Source: Actinomycetales bacterium
GTDB lineage: Bacteria; Actinomycetota; Actinomycetes; Actinomycetales; Dermabacteraceae
Length of the DNA stretch: 7,215 nucleotides
Assembly (NCBI GenBank): GCA_012799425.1
Contig: JAAZLF010000075.1
Span: 1 to 7,215, forward strand
Reading direction: 5' to 3'
The notes below the pieces were generated by a model. It searched no databases. It was given only the letters and a program-made list of their open reading frames with translations, and had not been told where the DNA came from. This document shows, piece after piece, positions 1 to 7,215 of the stretch (position 1 is its first letter; every line of letters begins with the position of its first letter). Made by a program: the position numbers and the translations under genes.

Positions 1-108
1 ATCGGCATCTACGCCGGCGGCAACCAGTTCGTCGATGCGGGCAACAGCCGCGTGGACACCACCGAGCGCAACATCTACTCCGGCAGCTGGACCTTCATCC
101 GCGTCTGA
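1..108 (+). CDS. NlpC/P60-type cell-wall hydrolase, C-terminal end only (partial)
   Basis: The window opens inside a plus-strand reading frame that gives 35 residues (starting IGIYAGGNQFVDAG and ending SGSWTFIRV) before a TGA at 106-108. The pattern 'h-G-I-Y-x-G-x-x-x-hydrophobic-x-x-A', then a polar stretch and a closing 'W-x-F-I-R-V', resembles the last strands of NlpC/P60 domains. In that family a conserved (H)VGIYxGxG strand carries the catalytic His just before the part visible here, and the domain ends close to the C-terminus. Family members are usually exported and cleave D-Glu/meso-DAP or related peptide bonds in peptidoglycan. The catalytic Cys, His and any signal peptide lie to the left of the window, so activity cannot be judged. 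A CHAP-type amidase is the main alternative. The gene is followed by a strong hairpin at 124-154, suggesting that its transcript ends there. Confidence 0.6.
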   Translation: MGIYAGGNQFVDAGNSRVDTTERNIYSGSWTFIRV

Positions 109-123
109 GGTTCCCTGCCGCAT

Positions 124-154
124 CGGCCCCGCACCATTCGATGGTGCGGGGCCG
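124..154 (+). terminator. Strong perfect hairpin after the NlpC/P60-like gene
   Basis: The arms at 124-137 and 141-154 are exact reverse complements (14 bp, mostly G+C, ggccccgcacc... core) around a 3-nt TCG loop. If the T-A pair is left open, the loop resembles a stable UUCG-type turn. The hairpin starts 15 nt after the upstream stop codon, the usual place for an intrinsic terminator. No T-run follows, which is common for actinobacterial terminators but lowers certainty. It ends about 40 bp before the next gene, so it separates the two transcripts. Confidence 0.65.
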
Positions 155-182
155 CTCCCATTCCGGGGGCAGGCGGCGGCGG

Positions 183-188
183 TACCGT
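183..188 (+). promoter_or_regulatory. Candidate -10 element (TACCGT) of a leaderless promoter
   Basis: TACCGT fits the actinobacterial TANNNT -10 pattern and ends 6 nt before the GTG at 195. Transcription would then begin at or next to the start codon, giving a leaderless mRNA. No Shine-Dalgarno sequence sits upstream of 195, which agrees with this. No convincing -35 hexamer is visible. The same spacing is seen at the mtr start (5305) and nearly the same at 2815. Confidence 0.4.
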
Positions 189-194
189 GTCCCC

Positions 195-1016
195 GTGTCC
201 TCCGCTCGAGATCTCCTCGCCATCGTCCTGCTGGTCGCCGCCACGGTGCTCGGCACCCTCTGGCTGCCCGCCACCTGGTTCCATGACCACGTGGTCGAGC
301 GCGACGGCTTCCTCGCCCTCACCGAGCCGCTCTCCGAGGATCCGGAGCTCCAGCGGACGCTGAGCGACAGCGCCGTCGAGTCGATCCTCGATGGGAGCCG
401 TCTTCCCGGATGGGCCGAGGAGCGGTTGACGCCCCTGGCCGAGGAGCAGGCGGCGGAGCTGACAGGAACCGGCGTGTACACCGCGATGTGGGAGGCCACC
501 ATGGCGGAGCTGCACGGTGCGCTGTTCACGCCGGGCCCCTCCGATCTGGACGTGGATCTCGGCCCTGCGATCGACCGCATCCTCGCCCCGGTCGAGGACG
601 TGCTGCCCTTCCAGATCCCGCGCCCGGATGATGCCACCGTCACTCTGGCTAGCATCCCCGACGTGCCGCTGCTGACGCATGTCTCGGTGGTCACGCCGTG
701 GGCGAGCTGGGCGGGGCCGGCCGCGCTCGGCCTCGCGGTGTGCGCGCTGCTGCTCGCCGCACACCGCCGCACCATGCTCGCCGTGGCGGGCCTCGGCGCG
801 ATGCTCGCGGGCGCCGGGGTGTGGTGGCTGGGCCGACGGATCGAGGCCGTGGTGCCCGATGCGATCGACCAGGCGGCGTTCCTGGGCCCGATCGTGCAGG
901 TCTTCCAGGAGCACTTCCGGGTGGCGATGATGCCGCAGGGCGTGGTCCTGCTCGGAGCCGGCGCACTGGTGACCGCGCTCGGACTGGTGCTGGTGGGCGT
1001 GCACCGGCGTCCGTGA
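195..1016 (+). CDS. Four-helix membrane protein with a large outer domain, function unknown
   Basis: This frame encodes 273 residues. I place the start at GTG 195. The in-frame ATG at 141 would sit inside the terminator hairpin and would add an Arg-rich, non-membrane leader, while 195 leaves a typical short N-terminus and has a -10-like TACCGT 6 nt upstream. Hydrophobic helices are at about 7-24, 172-189, 194-212 and 250-269. Short HRR motifs after helices 2 and 4 (190-192 and 270-272) fit the positive-inside rule, so the N-terminus and C-terminus should be cytoplasmic and residues of about 29-171 outside. That outer domain is acidic and helical-looking (for example the LSEDPELQ segment). I recognise no catalytic motif. 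It resembles the general layout of actinobacterial hypothetical membrane proteins with one N-terminal helix, a big outside domain and three C-terminal helices. The gene converges with the HAD gene, 12 bp between stops. Confidence 0.8.
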   Translation: MSSARDLLAIVLLVAATVLGTLWLPATWFHDHVVERDGFLALTEPLSEDPELQRTLSDSAVESILDGSRLPGWAEERLTPLAEEQAAELTGTGVYTAMWEATMAELHGALFTPGPSDLDVDLGPAIDRILAPVEDVLPFQIPRPDDATVTLASIPDVPLLTHVSVVTPWASWAGPAALGLAVCALLLAAHRRTMLAVAGLGAMLAGAGVWWLGRRIEAVVPDAIDQAAFLGPIVQVFQEHFRVAMMPQGVVLLGAGALVTALGLVLVGVHRRP

Positions 1017-1021
1017 AGGAC

Positions 1022-1044
1022 GCTGGGGTCAGAGCATTCCCAGC
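1022..1044. terminator. Weak hairpin between convergent genes
   Basis: GCTGGG at 1022-1027 and CCCAGC at 1039-1044 form a 6-bp stem with an 11-nt loop. It lies just after the stop of the membrane-protein gene and covers the stop codon of the convergent HAD gene. With only 12 bp between the two genes, any shared terminator has to overlap coding sequence. The stem is short and lacks a T-run, so this is only a candidate. Confidence 0.25.
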
Positions 1045-1850
1045 TGGTCGAAGGCGGTGACGATGCCGTGCTCGAGCGGGCCGGGCACCGTACGCCCTCC
1101 TGCGGCCTCGAGCACCGCGGGGGAGGCGCCTTGGATGGCGATCGCCGTCGCGGCCGCCCGCAGCATCCCCAGGTCGTTCATCCCGTCACCGATCCCGACG
1201 GTCGAGGCATGCGCCATGCCCAGATGCTCGGCGACCGTCGCGATGCCGTCGGCCTTGTCGACCGTGACCAGGTGCAGCTCGCCGGAGCTGACGTCGTCGG
1301 TGATGGAGTTGGGCAGGGCTCCGATCTCGGGCCCGATCTCCTGCGCGAGCTGCTCGACACGGATCGGGGAGCCCCACAGGGAGATCTTCGCGAAGGATGC
1401 GGAGGCGAGGTCCTCCGGCAGGGCGATGGCGTCCAGGAGATCCTGCAGGCCGTTGCCCACACCGTCCTCCGGCAGAGGAGGGCGCACCCGGGCGTGCAGC
1501 TCGCGTGCGGAGCGGGGCGTGCACAGCAGCGCCTCGGGGGTCTCGAGGCTGAACGGGATGTCATGGTGCTGCAGCACCTCGACAGCGCGGCGGCCCAGCT
1601 CCTCGGGGAACCGCTGGTCCTTCAGCAGCTGCTCGCCCACCCGGATCCATCCTCCGGCGGAGGCCACCACACCGTCGAACAGGTCGGCCACCTCGGGGGC
1701 GACGATCGAGAGCGGACGCCCGGTGCTGAGCAGGATCACGTGCCCGTTCGCGCGTGCCTGCTCGACGGCCTCGGCGTGCGCGCGCGGGGCCACCCCACGA
1801 TGCGCGAAGGTGCCGTCGAAATCGATGAATACGCAGCGGCGATCTGCCAC
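1029..1850 (-). CDS. HAD-superfamily phosphatase, Cof type
   Basis: The product is a 273-residue cytoplasmic Mg-dependent hydrolase of the haloacid dehalogenase superfamily, Cof/YidA-like branch. Members mostly dephosphorylate sugar phosphates, nucleotides or cofactor precursors; the substrate here cannot be read from the sequence. All four HAD motifs are present: motif I DFDGT with nucleophile D10 and acid/base D12, motif II STGR (42-45), motif III Lys K199 in DKADGI, and motif IV GDGMND (221-226) holding the metal ligands. The long insert between motifs II and III is the C2-type cap typical of Cof proteins, and the length is normal. The start is GTG at 1850-1848, supported by an AGGGAG Shine-Dalgarno (1861-1856) 5 nt upstream. 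It follows the RlmA gene on the same strand after 125 bp, which contain a hairpin and a -10-like site, so it may have its own promoter. Confidence 0.92.
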   Translation of the reverse strand: MADRRCVFIDFDGTFAHRGVAPRAHAEAVEQARANGHVILLSTGRPLSIVAPEVADLFDGVVASAGGWIRVGEQLLKDQRFPEELGRRAVEVLQHHDIPFSLETPEALLCTPRSARELHARVRPPLPEDGVGNGLQDLLDAIALPEDLASASFAKISLWGSPIRVEQLAQEIGPEIGALPNSITDDVSSGELHLVTVDKADGIATVAEHLGMAHASTVGIGDGMNDLGMLRAAATAIAIQGASPAVLEAAGGRTVPGPLEHGIVTAFDQLGML

Positions 1851-1888
1851 GGACGCTCCCTTTTTGCTGGTGGTGACTCGGAGCGACC

Positions 1889-1894
1889 AGCCTA
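1889..1894 (-). promoter_or_regulatory. Candidate -10 (TAGGCT) for the HAD gene
   Basis: On the minus strand TAGGCT fits TANNNT and would place the transcript start near 1882, giving a leader of about 30 nt that contains the AGGGAG ribosome binding site. No good -35 is visible. The hexamer overlaps one arm of an inverted repeat, CCAGCC (1887-1892) and GGCTGG (1904-1909), with 11 nt between the arms, which could be a binding site or chance in GC-rich DNA. Confidence 0.3.
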
Positions 1895-1951
1895 GGCGAA
1901 CCCGGCTGGATGCCCTGGAGGCGGTCGCACGATCCGGCGGGCGGCACGTTC

Positions 1952-1973
1952 GGCGGCAGTGAGGCTGACCGCC
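1952..1973 (-). terminator. Hairpin just after the RlmA gene
   Basis: The arms GGCGGCAG (1952-1959) and CTGACCGCC (1965-1973) pair over 8 bp with one bulged base and a 5-nt loop. On the minus strand the hairpin begins 2 nt after the RlmA stop codon. No T-run follows. It could terminate or attenuate the UvrA-like/RlmA transcript before the HAD gene. Confidence 0.35.
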
Positions 1974-1975
1974 CC

Positions 1976-2815
1976 TCAGCGCCGACGGTGCAGGCTCATC
2001 ACCACCGAGACGGTCACCTCTGCGGTGTCGGTCAGCAGGGCATGCAGGTGCTGTTCGTCCACGTGACGGGCGCTCGGCGTCATCGCCACCAGATCCCGTG
2101 CGCTGGTGGCGTCGAGCGCCGGGGCGTAGCGCACCGCGGTGGTGCTGACCGTGGTGAACAGCGGATCCAGCACCTGGTGGAGCCGCTCCTCCTTGCGCGG
2201 ATCCACGCCCACCATGGCAGGCACCGCCGAGCGCAGCTGCTCGAGATGATCGGGGGCGGGGCGCACCACCAGCAGATGACCGCCCGGGGCGAGCACCCGC
2301 GCGAACTCCTCGGGGTTGCGCGGAGCGAACACGTCCAGCACCAGATCGGTCGAGCCGTCGGCGAGAGGGAAGGGTGCGAACACGTCCCAGCTCGCCGCCG
2401 CAGCCCGCTCATGAGCCCGTGCGGCGAAGCGCAGGGCCCGCACCGAGGTGTCCACGCCCAGCCCGTGGGCGTCTTCGCGCTGCTCGAGCAGACCGGCGAG
2501 GTAGTAGCCGGTGCCGCAGCCGATGTCGAGGATGCGGCGGATTCCCGGGGGTGCGATCTGCACGATCGCCTCCCTCAGCGGGGCGTAGGCGCCGGTGGCC
2601 AGGAAGCTGTCCCGCGCCCGGGCCATGTCGTCATCATCGCCGCTGGTGGGGGAGGTGCCGGCGAGCAGCGGGAGGTAGCCGGCGCGGGCGAGGTCGAAGG
2701 AGTGGCGTTGCGGGCATCGCAGCGTGCGCTCGGCGAGCTCGACGGGCTCCGCGCAGTGCGGGCAGCGCAGGCTGCTGAGCCAGGGCAGCAGGGCGGAGGG
2801 CGCGGGACGGGTCAC
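1976..2815 (-). CDS. rlmA: 23S rRNA (guanine-N1)-methyltransferase, RlmA(II)/TlrB-like
   Basis: The 279-residue product matches the RlmA family: an N-terminal zinc ribbon followed by a Rossmann SAM-methyltransferase. Zinc ligands C18-x2-C21-x12-C34-x3-H38 have the spacing known for E. coli RlmA and are followed by the family's 'HSFD-x-A-R-x-G-Y' segment. The 'GDDDDM-x-AR-x-x-FL-x-x-G-x-Y-x-P-L' stretch (59-80) is also diagnostic. SAM motif I is LDIGCGTGYY (96-105). Known members methylate a guanine in hairpin 35 of 23S rRNA at the macrolide tunnel: G745 in E. coli RlmA(I), G748 in Gram-positive RlmA(II), with TlrB acting in tylosin resistance. An actinobacterial copy most likely targets G748, though the target cannot be told from sequence alone. 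The start is GTG at 2815-2813. There is no Shine-Dalgarno, but a TACCCT lies 7 nt upstream, so translation may be leaderless. The gene lies 28 bp after the UvrA-like gene on the same strand. Confidence 0.88.
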   Translation of the reverse strand: MTRPAPSALLPWLSSLRCPHCAEPVELAERTLRCPQRHSFDLARAGYLPLLAGTSPTSGDDDDMARARDSFLATGAYAPLREAIVQIAPPGIRRILDIGCGTGYYLAGLLEQREDAHGLGVDTSVRALRFAARAHERAAAASWDVFAPFPLADGSTDLVLDVFAPRNPEEFARVLAPGGHLLVVRPAPDHLEQLRSAVPAMVGVDPRKEERLHQVLDPLFTTVSTTAVRYAPALDATSARDLVAMTPSARHVDEQHLHALLTDTAEVTVSVVMSLHRRR

Positions 2816-2822
2816 AGGGATC

Positions 2823-2828
2823 AGGGTA
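2823..2828 (-). promoter_or_regulatory. Candidate -10 (TACCCT) for a leaderless rlmA transcript
   Basis: In the 28-bp gap behind the UvrA-like gene, the minus strand reads TACCCT, then 7 nt, then the GTG start of rlmA. That spacing would start transcription at the GTG. No ribosome binding site is seen in the gap, so either this internal promoter makes a leaderless mRNA or rlmA is translated poorly from the upstream message. No clear -35 is visible. Confidence 0.35.
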
Positions 2829-2843
2829 CGTGCGGGCCGCGGA

Positions 2844-5213
<2,370 letters not shown>

Positions 5214-5220
5214 CGGACGG

Positions 5221-5226
5221 CTCCTT
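5221..5226 (-). promoter_or_regulatory. Shine-Dalgarno (AAGGAG) fixing the UvrA-like start
   Basis: On the minus strand AAGGAG (5226-5221) is followed by 7 nt and the ATG at 5213. This is the strongest ribosome binding site in the window and decides against the upstream in-frame start at 5273, which has none. Confidence 0.8.
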
Positions 5227-5237
5227 CGGAGGCGACG

Positions 5238-5258
5238 GGGCGCGGGGCGTCCGCGCCC
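5238..5258. repeat. Inverted repeat in the divergent mtr/UvrA-like promoter region
   Basis: GGGCGCGG (5238-5245) and CCGCGCCC (5251-5258) are exact reverse complements separated by 5 nt. It sits in the middle of the 91-bp region between two divergent starts, so it could be an operator acting on both genes or a hairpin in the 5' leader of the UvrA-like mRNA. In DNA this rich in G and C, chance is a real alternative. Confidence 0.35.
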
Positions 5259-5292
5259 GGGACATTCTGCCACCCGCCTGCCCCTCCACGGC

Positions 5293-5298
5293 TAGCCT
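5293..5298 (+). promoter_or_regulatory. Candidate -10 (TAGCCT) for a leaderless mtr transcript
   Basis: TAGCCT fits TANNNT and ends 6 nt before the GTG start at 5305. There is no good Shine-Dalgarno in the intervening sequence (gggcgg is too close to the start codon to serve well). This supports transcription starting at the GTG itself. No clear -35 is visible at 16-18 bp. Confidence 0.45.
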
Positions 5299-5304
5299 GG
5301 GCGG

Positions 5305-6729
5305 GTGACCGACAAGACTCATTACGACATCGCCCTGATCGGCTCCGGCTCCGCGAACTCCTTCCCCGGGCCCGAGTTCGCCGATCGCAGCATCGTGCAG
5401 ATCGACCGCGGCGTGGGGCCGGACCGCGTGTTCGGCGGTACCTGCCTGAACCTCGGGTGCATCCCCACCAAGATGTTCGTGCACACCGCGAACCTGGCCC
5501 ACACGCCCGCCGATGCCGCGCGGTTCGGGCTCACCGAGCAGCTGCGCCATGTGGACTGGCCTGCGATCCGCGACCGCATCTTCGGGCGCATCGACCCGAT
5601 CACCGCGGGCGGCGAGCAGTACCGCGACGCGCACGAGGACAACGCGAACCTCACGCTGCTGCGCGGCACCGCACGTTTCCAGGACCGCCGCACGCTGCAC
5701 GTGACGGGGGACGACGGCTCCGAGCGGACCGTCACCGCCGGGACGATCGTGCTCGGTGCCGGGTCCCGGCCCGTGCTGCCGCCGGTCGATGGACTCGCCG
5801 AGGCACGGCCGCACACCTCGGACACGATCATGCGGATCGACCAGCTGCCCGCCTCCCTCGCGATCCTCGGCTCCGGTGTGATCGCCGTCGAGATGGCGCA
5901 CATCTTCGCCTCGCTCGGCGTGGAGGTCACCCTCATCGCCCGCTCCGCCCAGGTGCTCAGCGCCGCTGACCATGACGTCTCCGCGCGCCTGACCGAGATC
6001 CTCGGCGACCGGCTCCACCTGGAGACCGAGCTGTCCACCACCGCCGTGCGGCGCACCGCGGAGGGTGTCGAGCTGCGCGGCCTGCGCCACGGGGCCGAGG
6101 TGACGTTGCAGGCCGAGGAGCTCCTGGTCGCCGTGGGGCGTCGGCCCAACTCCGATCTGCTGGACGTCTCCGCAGCCGGGATCGACACCGCAGAGGACGG
6201 CCGCGTGCTGGTCGACGAGCATCAGCGGGTGCTCGGCGGCGGGGAGGTCCTCGAGGGCCTGTGGGCCTTCGGCGACCTCTCCAGCAGCCATCAGCTCAAG
6301 CACGTCGCCAACCACGAGCAGCGGATCGTGCGGCACAACATCCTGCACCCGCAGCAGCTGCGACGCTCGGACATCATGCCCATCCCCAGCGGGGTCTTCA
6401 CCCATCCGCAGGTGGCCTGGGTGGGTGCCGACGAACAGACCGCTCGCAGCAGCGGCCGCGAGGTGAAGGTCGCCGTCCAGGAGTACGCCTCGATCGCCTA
6501 CGGCTGGGCGATGGAGGACACCACCGGCTTCGTGAAGCTGATCGCCGACGCGGAGACCACCCAGATCCTCGGGGCCCACCTGATCGGCCCGGAGGCCACG
6601 ACCCTCGTCCAGCTGCTGATCCAGGCGATGAGCACCGGGCAGAGCGCACGGGACATCGTCGACTCCCAGTACTGGATCCACCCGGCCATGCCGGAGCTGA
6701 TCGAGAACGCCCTGCTGCAGCTGGTCTGA
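5305..6729 (+). CDS. mtr: Mycothione reductase (NADPH, FAD)
   Basis: This 474-residue flavoprotein reduces mycothiol disulfide to mycothiol with NADPH in the cytoplasm, keeping the main actinobacterial thiol reduced. The N-terminal FAD motif GSGSANS (13-19) has the Asn typical of this family in place of the third Gly. The redox pair C47-x4-C52 lies in GTCLNLGCIPTKMF (45-58). The stretch FGRIDPI (93-99), the NADPH fold motif GSGVIAVE (189-196), the second FAD motif with G323-D324, KHVANHE soon after it, AYGWAMEDT, and the closing YWIHPAMPE with the His-Glu dyad H459/E464 all follow M. tuberculosis Mtr as I recall it (459 aa there). Slightly longer than that protein, it has a few extra residues (about 36-42) before the redox motif. 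The related alternatives (mercuric, glutathione or lipoamide dehydrogenases) fit the middle and C-terminal signatures less well. It is divergent from the UvrA-like gene by 91 bp and convergent with the LCP gene by 31 bp. All catalytic residues are intact. Confidence 0.96.
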   Translation: MTDKTHYDIALIGSGSANSFPGPEFADRSIVQIDRGVGPDRVFGGTCLNLGCIPTKMFVHTANLAHTPADAARFGLTEQLRHVDWPAIRDRIFGRIDPITAGGEQYRDAHEDNANLTLLRGTARFQDRRTLHVTGDDGSERTVTAGTIVLGAGSRPVLPPVDGLAEARPHTSDTIMRIDQLPASLAILGSGVIAVEMAHIFASLGVEVTLIARSAQVLSAADHDVSARLTEILGDRLHLETELSTTAVRRTAEGVELRGLRHGAEVTLQAEELLVAVGRRPNSDLLDVSAAGIDTAEDGRVLVDEHQRVLGGGEVLEGLWAFGDLSSSHQLKHVANHEQRIVRHNILHPQQLRRSDIMPIPSGVFTHPQVAWVGADEQTARSSGREVKVAVQEYASIAYGWAMEDTTGFVKLIADAETTQILGAHLIGPEATTLVQLLIQAMSTGQSARDIVDSQYWIHPAMPELIENALLQLV

Positions 6730-6730
6730 G

Positions 6731-6753
6731 CCTCCCGCCGGTGAACGGGGAGG
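6731..6753. terminator. Short bidirectional hairpin between mtr and the LCP gene
   Basis: CCTCCC (6731-6736) pairs with GGGAGG (6748-6753) across an 11-nt loop, within the 31 bp separating the two convergent stop codons. Position and symmetry suit a shared terminator. The stem is only 6 bp and no T-run is present on either side. Confidence 0.4.
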
Positions 6754-6760
6754 GTGAGGA

Positions 6761-7215
6761 CTACTCGGCGGCGCCGGGCAGGCAGGACTTCAGCGGGTCC
6801 TCCGCGATCTCGGGCTTCGAGGTCTCCTCCTCGTCCCCGCCGGTCGACTCCGGCTCGGAGGTCTCCTCCTGCTCGGGGTCGGTCTCCTCCTGCGTGGGAG
6901 CCGCCTCGGAGTCGGAGCCCTCCTCCGGCGGGGCGCCGGTCTCCGCGGGATCGGACGAACCGGGCTCGGTCTCGCCGAGCACCGACTCCGGCGGATCCTG
7001 CTTCATCGAGTCCTCGATCGAAGCGGAGACCCACGTCTCGAGGTACTCGAAGTCCGGGTTGCCGGAGTAGGTGACGTCCTGGGTGATCGGGTACGAGGTG
7101 AAGCCGCCGTCCTTGACCCGCAGGGCGAGGTCCACGAAGGCATCGAGGCTGCTCACCGGGATGTCGGTCTGGATGTTCTCCTCGGTGGCGGTGACCAGAC
7201 CAGGCACGGACAGCG
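6761..7215 (-). CDS. LytR-CpsA-Psr (LCP) family protein, C-terminal part (partial)
   Basis: About 150 residues are visible, read right to left to a TAG at 6763-6761; the frame is open to the window edge, so the N-terminus lies outside. The first ~70 residues (VTATEENIQTDIPVSSLDAF..., then ...PDFEYLETWVSASIEDSM) fit the end of LCP domains, where a 'N-hydrophobic-x-T-D-hydrophobic' segment follows the catalytic core. LCP proteins are membrane-anchored enzymes that attach secondary polymers such as teichoic acid or arabinogalactan to peptidoglycan outside the cell. The remaining ~75 residues are an acidic, Glu/Ser/Pro/Thr-rich and probably disordered tail containing three copies of an E-E-T-[S/D]-x-P-E-like unit and a single Cys near the end (SCLPG). 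The catalytic Arg/Asp residues are not in view, so the family call rests on the C-terminal pattern alone. The GTG at 7207 is internal, not the start. Confidence 0.7.
   Translation of the reverse strand, partial: LSVPGLVTATEENIQTDIPVSSLDAFVDLALRVKDGGFTSYPITQDVTYSGNPDFEYLETWVSASIEDSMKQDPPESVLGETEPGSSDPAETGAPPEEGSDSEAAPTQEETDPEQEETSEPESTGGDEEETSKPEIAEDPLKSCLPGAAE
6821..6891 (-). repeat. Three direct copies of an 11-bp unit in the LCP tail
   Basis: GGTCTCCTCCT (plus-strand reading) occurs at 6821-6831, 6860-6870 and 6881-6891. Each copy encodes the Glu-Glu-Thr core of the acidic tail repeat, so the spacing stays in frame. Such repeats are prone to copy-number change by slippage. Confidence 0.6.

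Noticed and set aside
141..194. ATG at 141 as the start of the membrane protein
   Set aside because: It lies inside the second arm of the hairpin, has no ribosome binding site and would add an Arg-rich leader before the first membrane helix. GTG 195 fits better.
75..1004. Minus-strand 309-codon frame opposite the membrane-protein gene
   Set aside because: The product is His/Arg/Gly/Gln-rich with no domain, and the frame crosses the end of the NlpC/P60-like gene and the terminator hairpin.
1057..1962. Plus-strand open frames opposite the HAD gene
   Set aside because: The minus frame carries all four HAD motifs in the right order and has a ribosome binding site. The plus frames are Ser/Arg/Pro-rich shadows.
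5214..5273. Upstream in-frame start for the UvrA-like protein
   Set aside because: The extra 20 residues are Arg/Pro-rich and unlike the family's N-terminus, and the strong AAGGAG site is correctly spaced for ATG 5213 only.
6821..6891. The three short direct repeats as a CRISPR or mobile-element feature
   Set aside because: The units are 11 bp, irregularly spaced and in frame inside a coding sequence, where they encode the repeated Glu-Glu-Thr core.
6498..7074. Other open frames overlapping the LCP tail and the end of mtr
   Set aside because: They are composition-driven shadows of the Glu/Ser-rich tail; the LCP frame is the one with a domain-like pattern and it continues past the window edge.

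Overview
The window is GC-rich DNA (about 70% G+C by eye). Its codons end strongly in G or C, so every real gene casts long antisense shadow ORFs. An almost certain mycothione reductase (mycothiol is an actinobacterial thiol), GTG starts, apparently leaderless promoters and a C4/CH-type RlmA rRNA methyltransferase all point to an actinomycete. The overall look reminds me of Micrococcales such as Brachybacterium, but that genus guess is recollection, not proof.

Layout from left to right: (1) the last 35 codons of a secreted NlpC/P60-type cell-wall hydrolase on +, followed by a strong hairpin at 124-154. (2) A four-helix membrane protein of unknown function on +, 195-1016. (3) Three genes in a row on the minus strand, read right to left: a short UvrA-like double-ABC ATPase (5213 to 2844), an RlmA(II)/TlrB-like 23S rRNA guanine methyltransferase (2815 to 1976) and a Cof-type HAD phosphatase (1850 to 1029). 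The HAD gene converges on gene 2 with only 12 bp between stops. (4) A 91-bp divergent intergenic region at 5214-5304, then mycothione reductase on +, 5305-6729. (5) The C-terminal part of a LytR-CpsA-Psr (LCP) type protein with a long acidic tail on minus, converging on mtr and running off the right edge.

Functionally the window is a mix of cell envelope genes at both ends (NlpC/P60, membrane protein, LCP) and stress or drug-tolerance housekeeping in the middle. Mycothione reductase recycles oxidised mycothiol with NADPH. The UvrA-like protein lacks the UvrB-binding region and looks like the UvrA2/drug-resistance branch rather than the repair enzyme. RlmA(II) homologues modify the macrolide-binding tunnel of the ribosome. 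The UvrA-like and RlmA genes are 28 bp apart and could be co-transcribed.

I do not see a previously undescribed multi-gene system, mobile element, CRISPR array or RNA gene here. The points most worth a second look are the truncated UvrA architecture next to a ribosomal methyltransferase, a repeated TANNNT-(6-7 nt)-GTG leaderless start arrangement at three genes, and the repeat-bearing acidic tail of the LCP protein.
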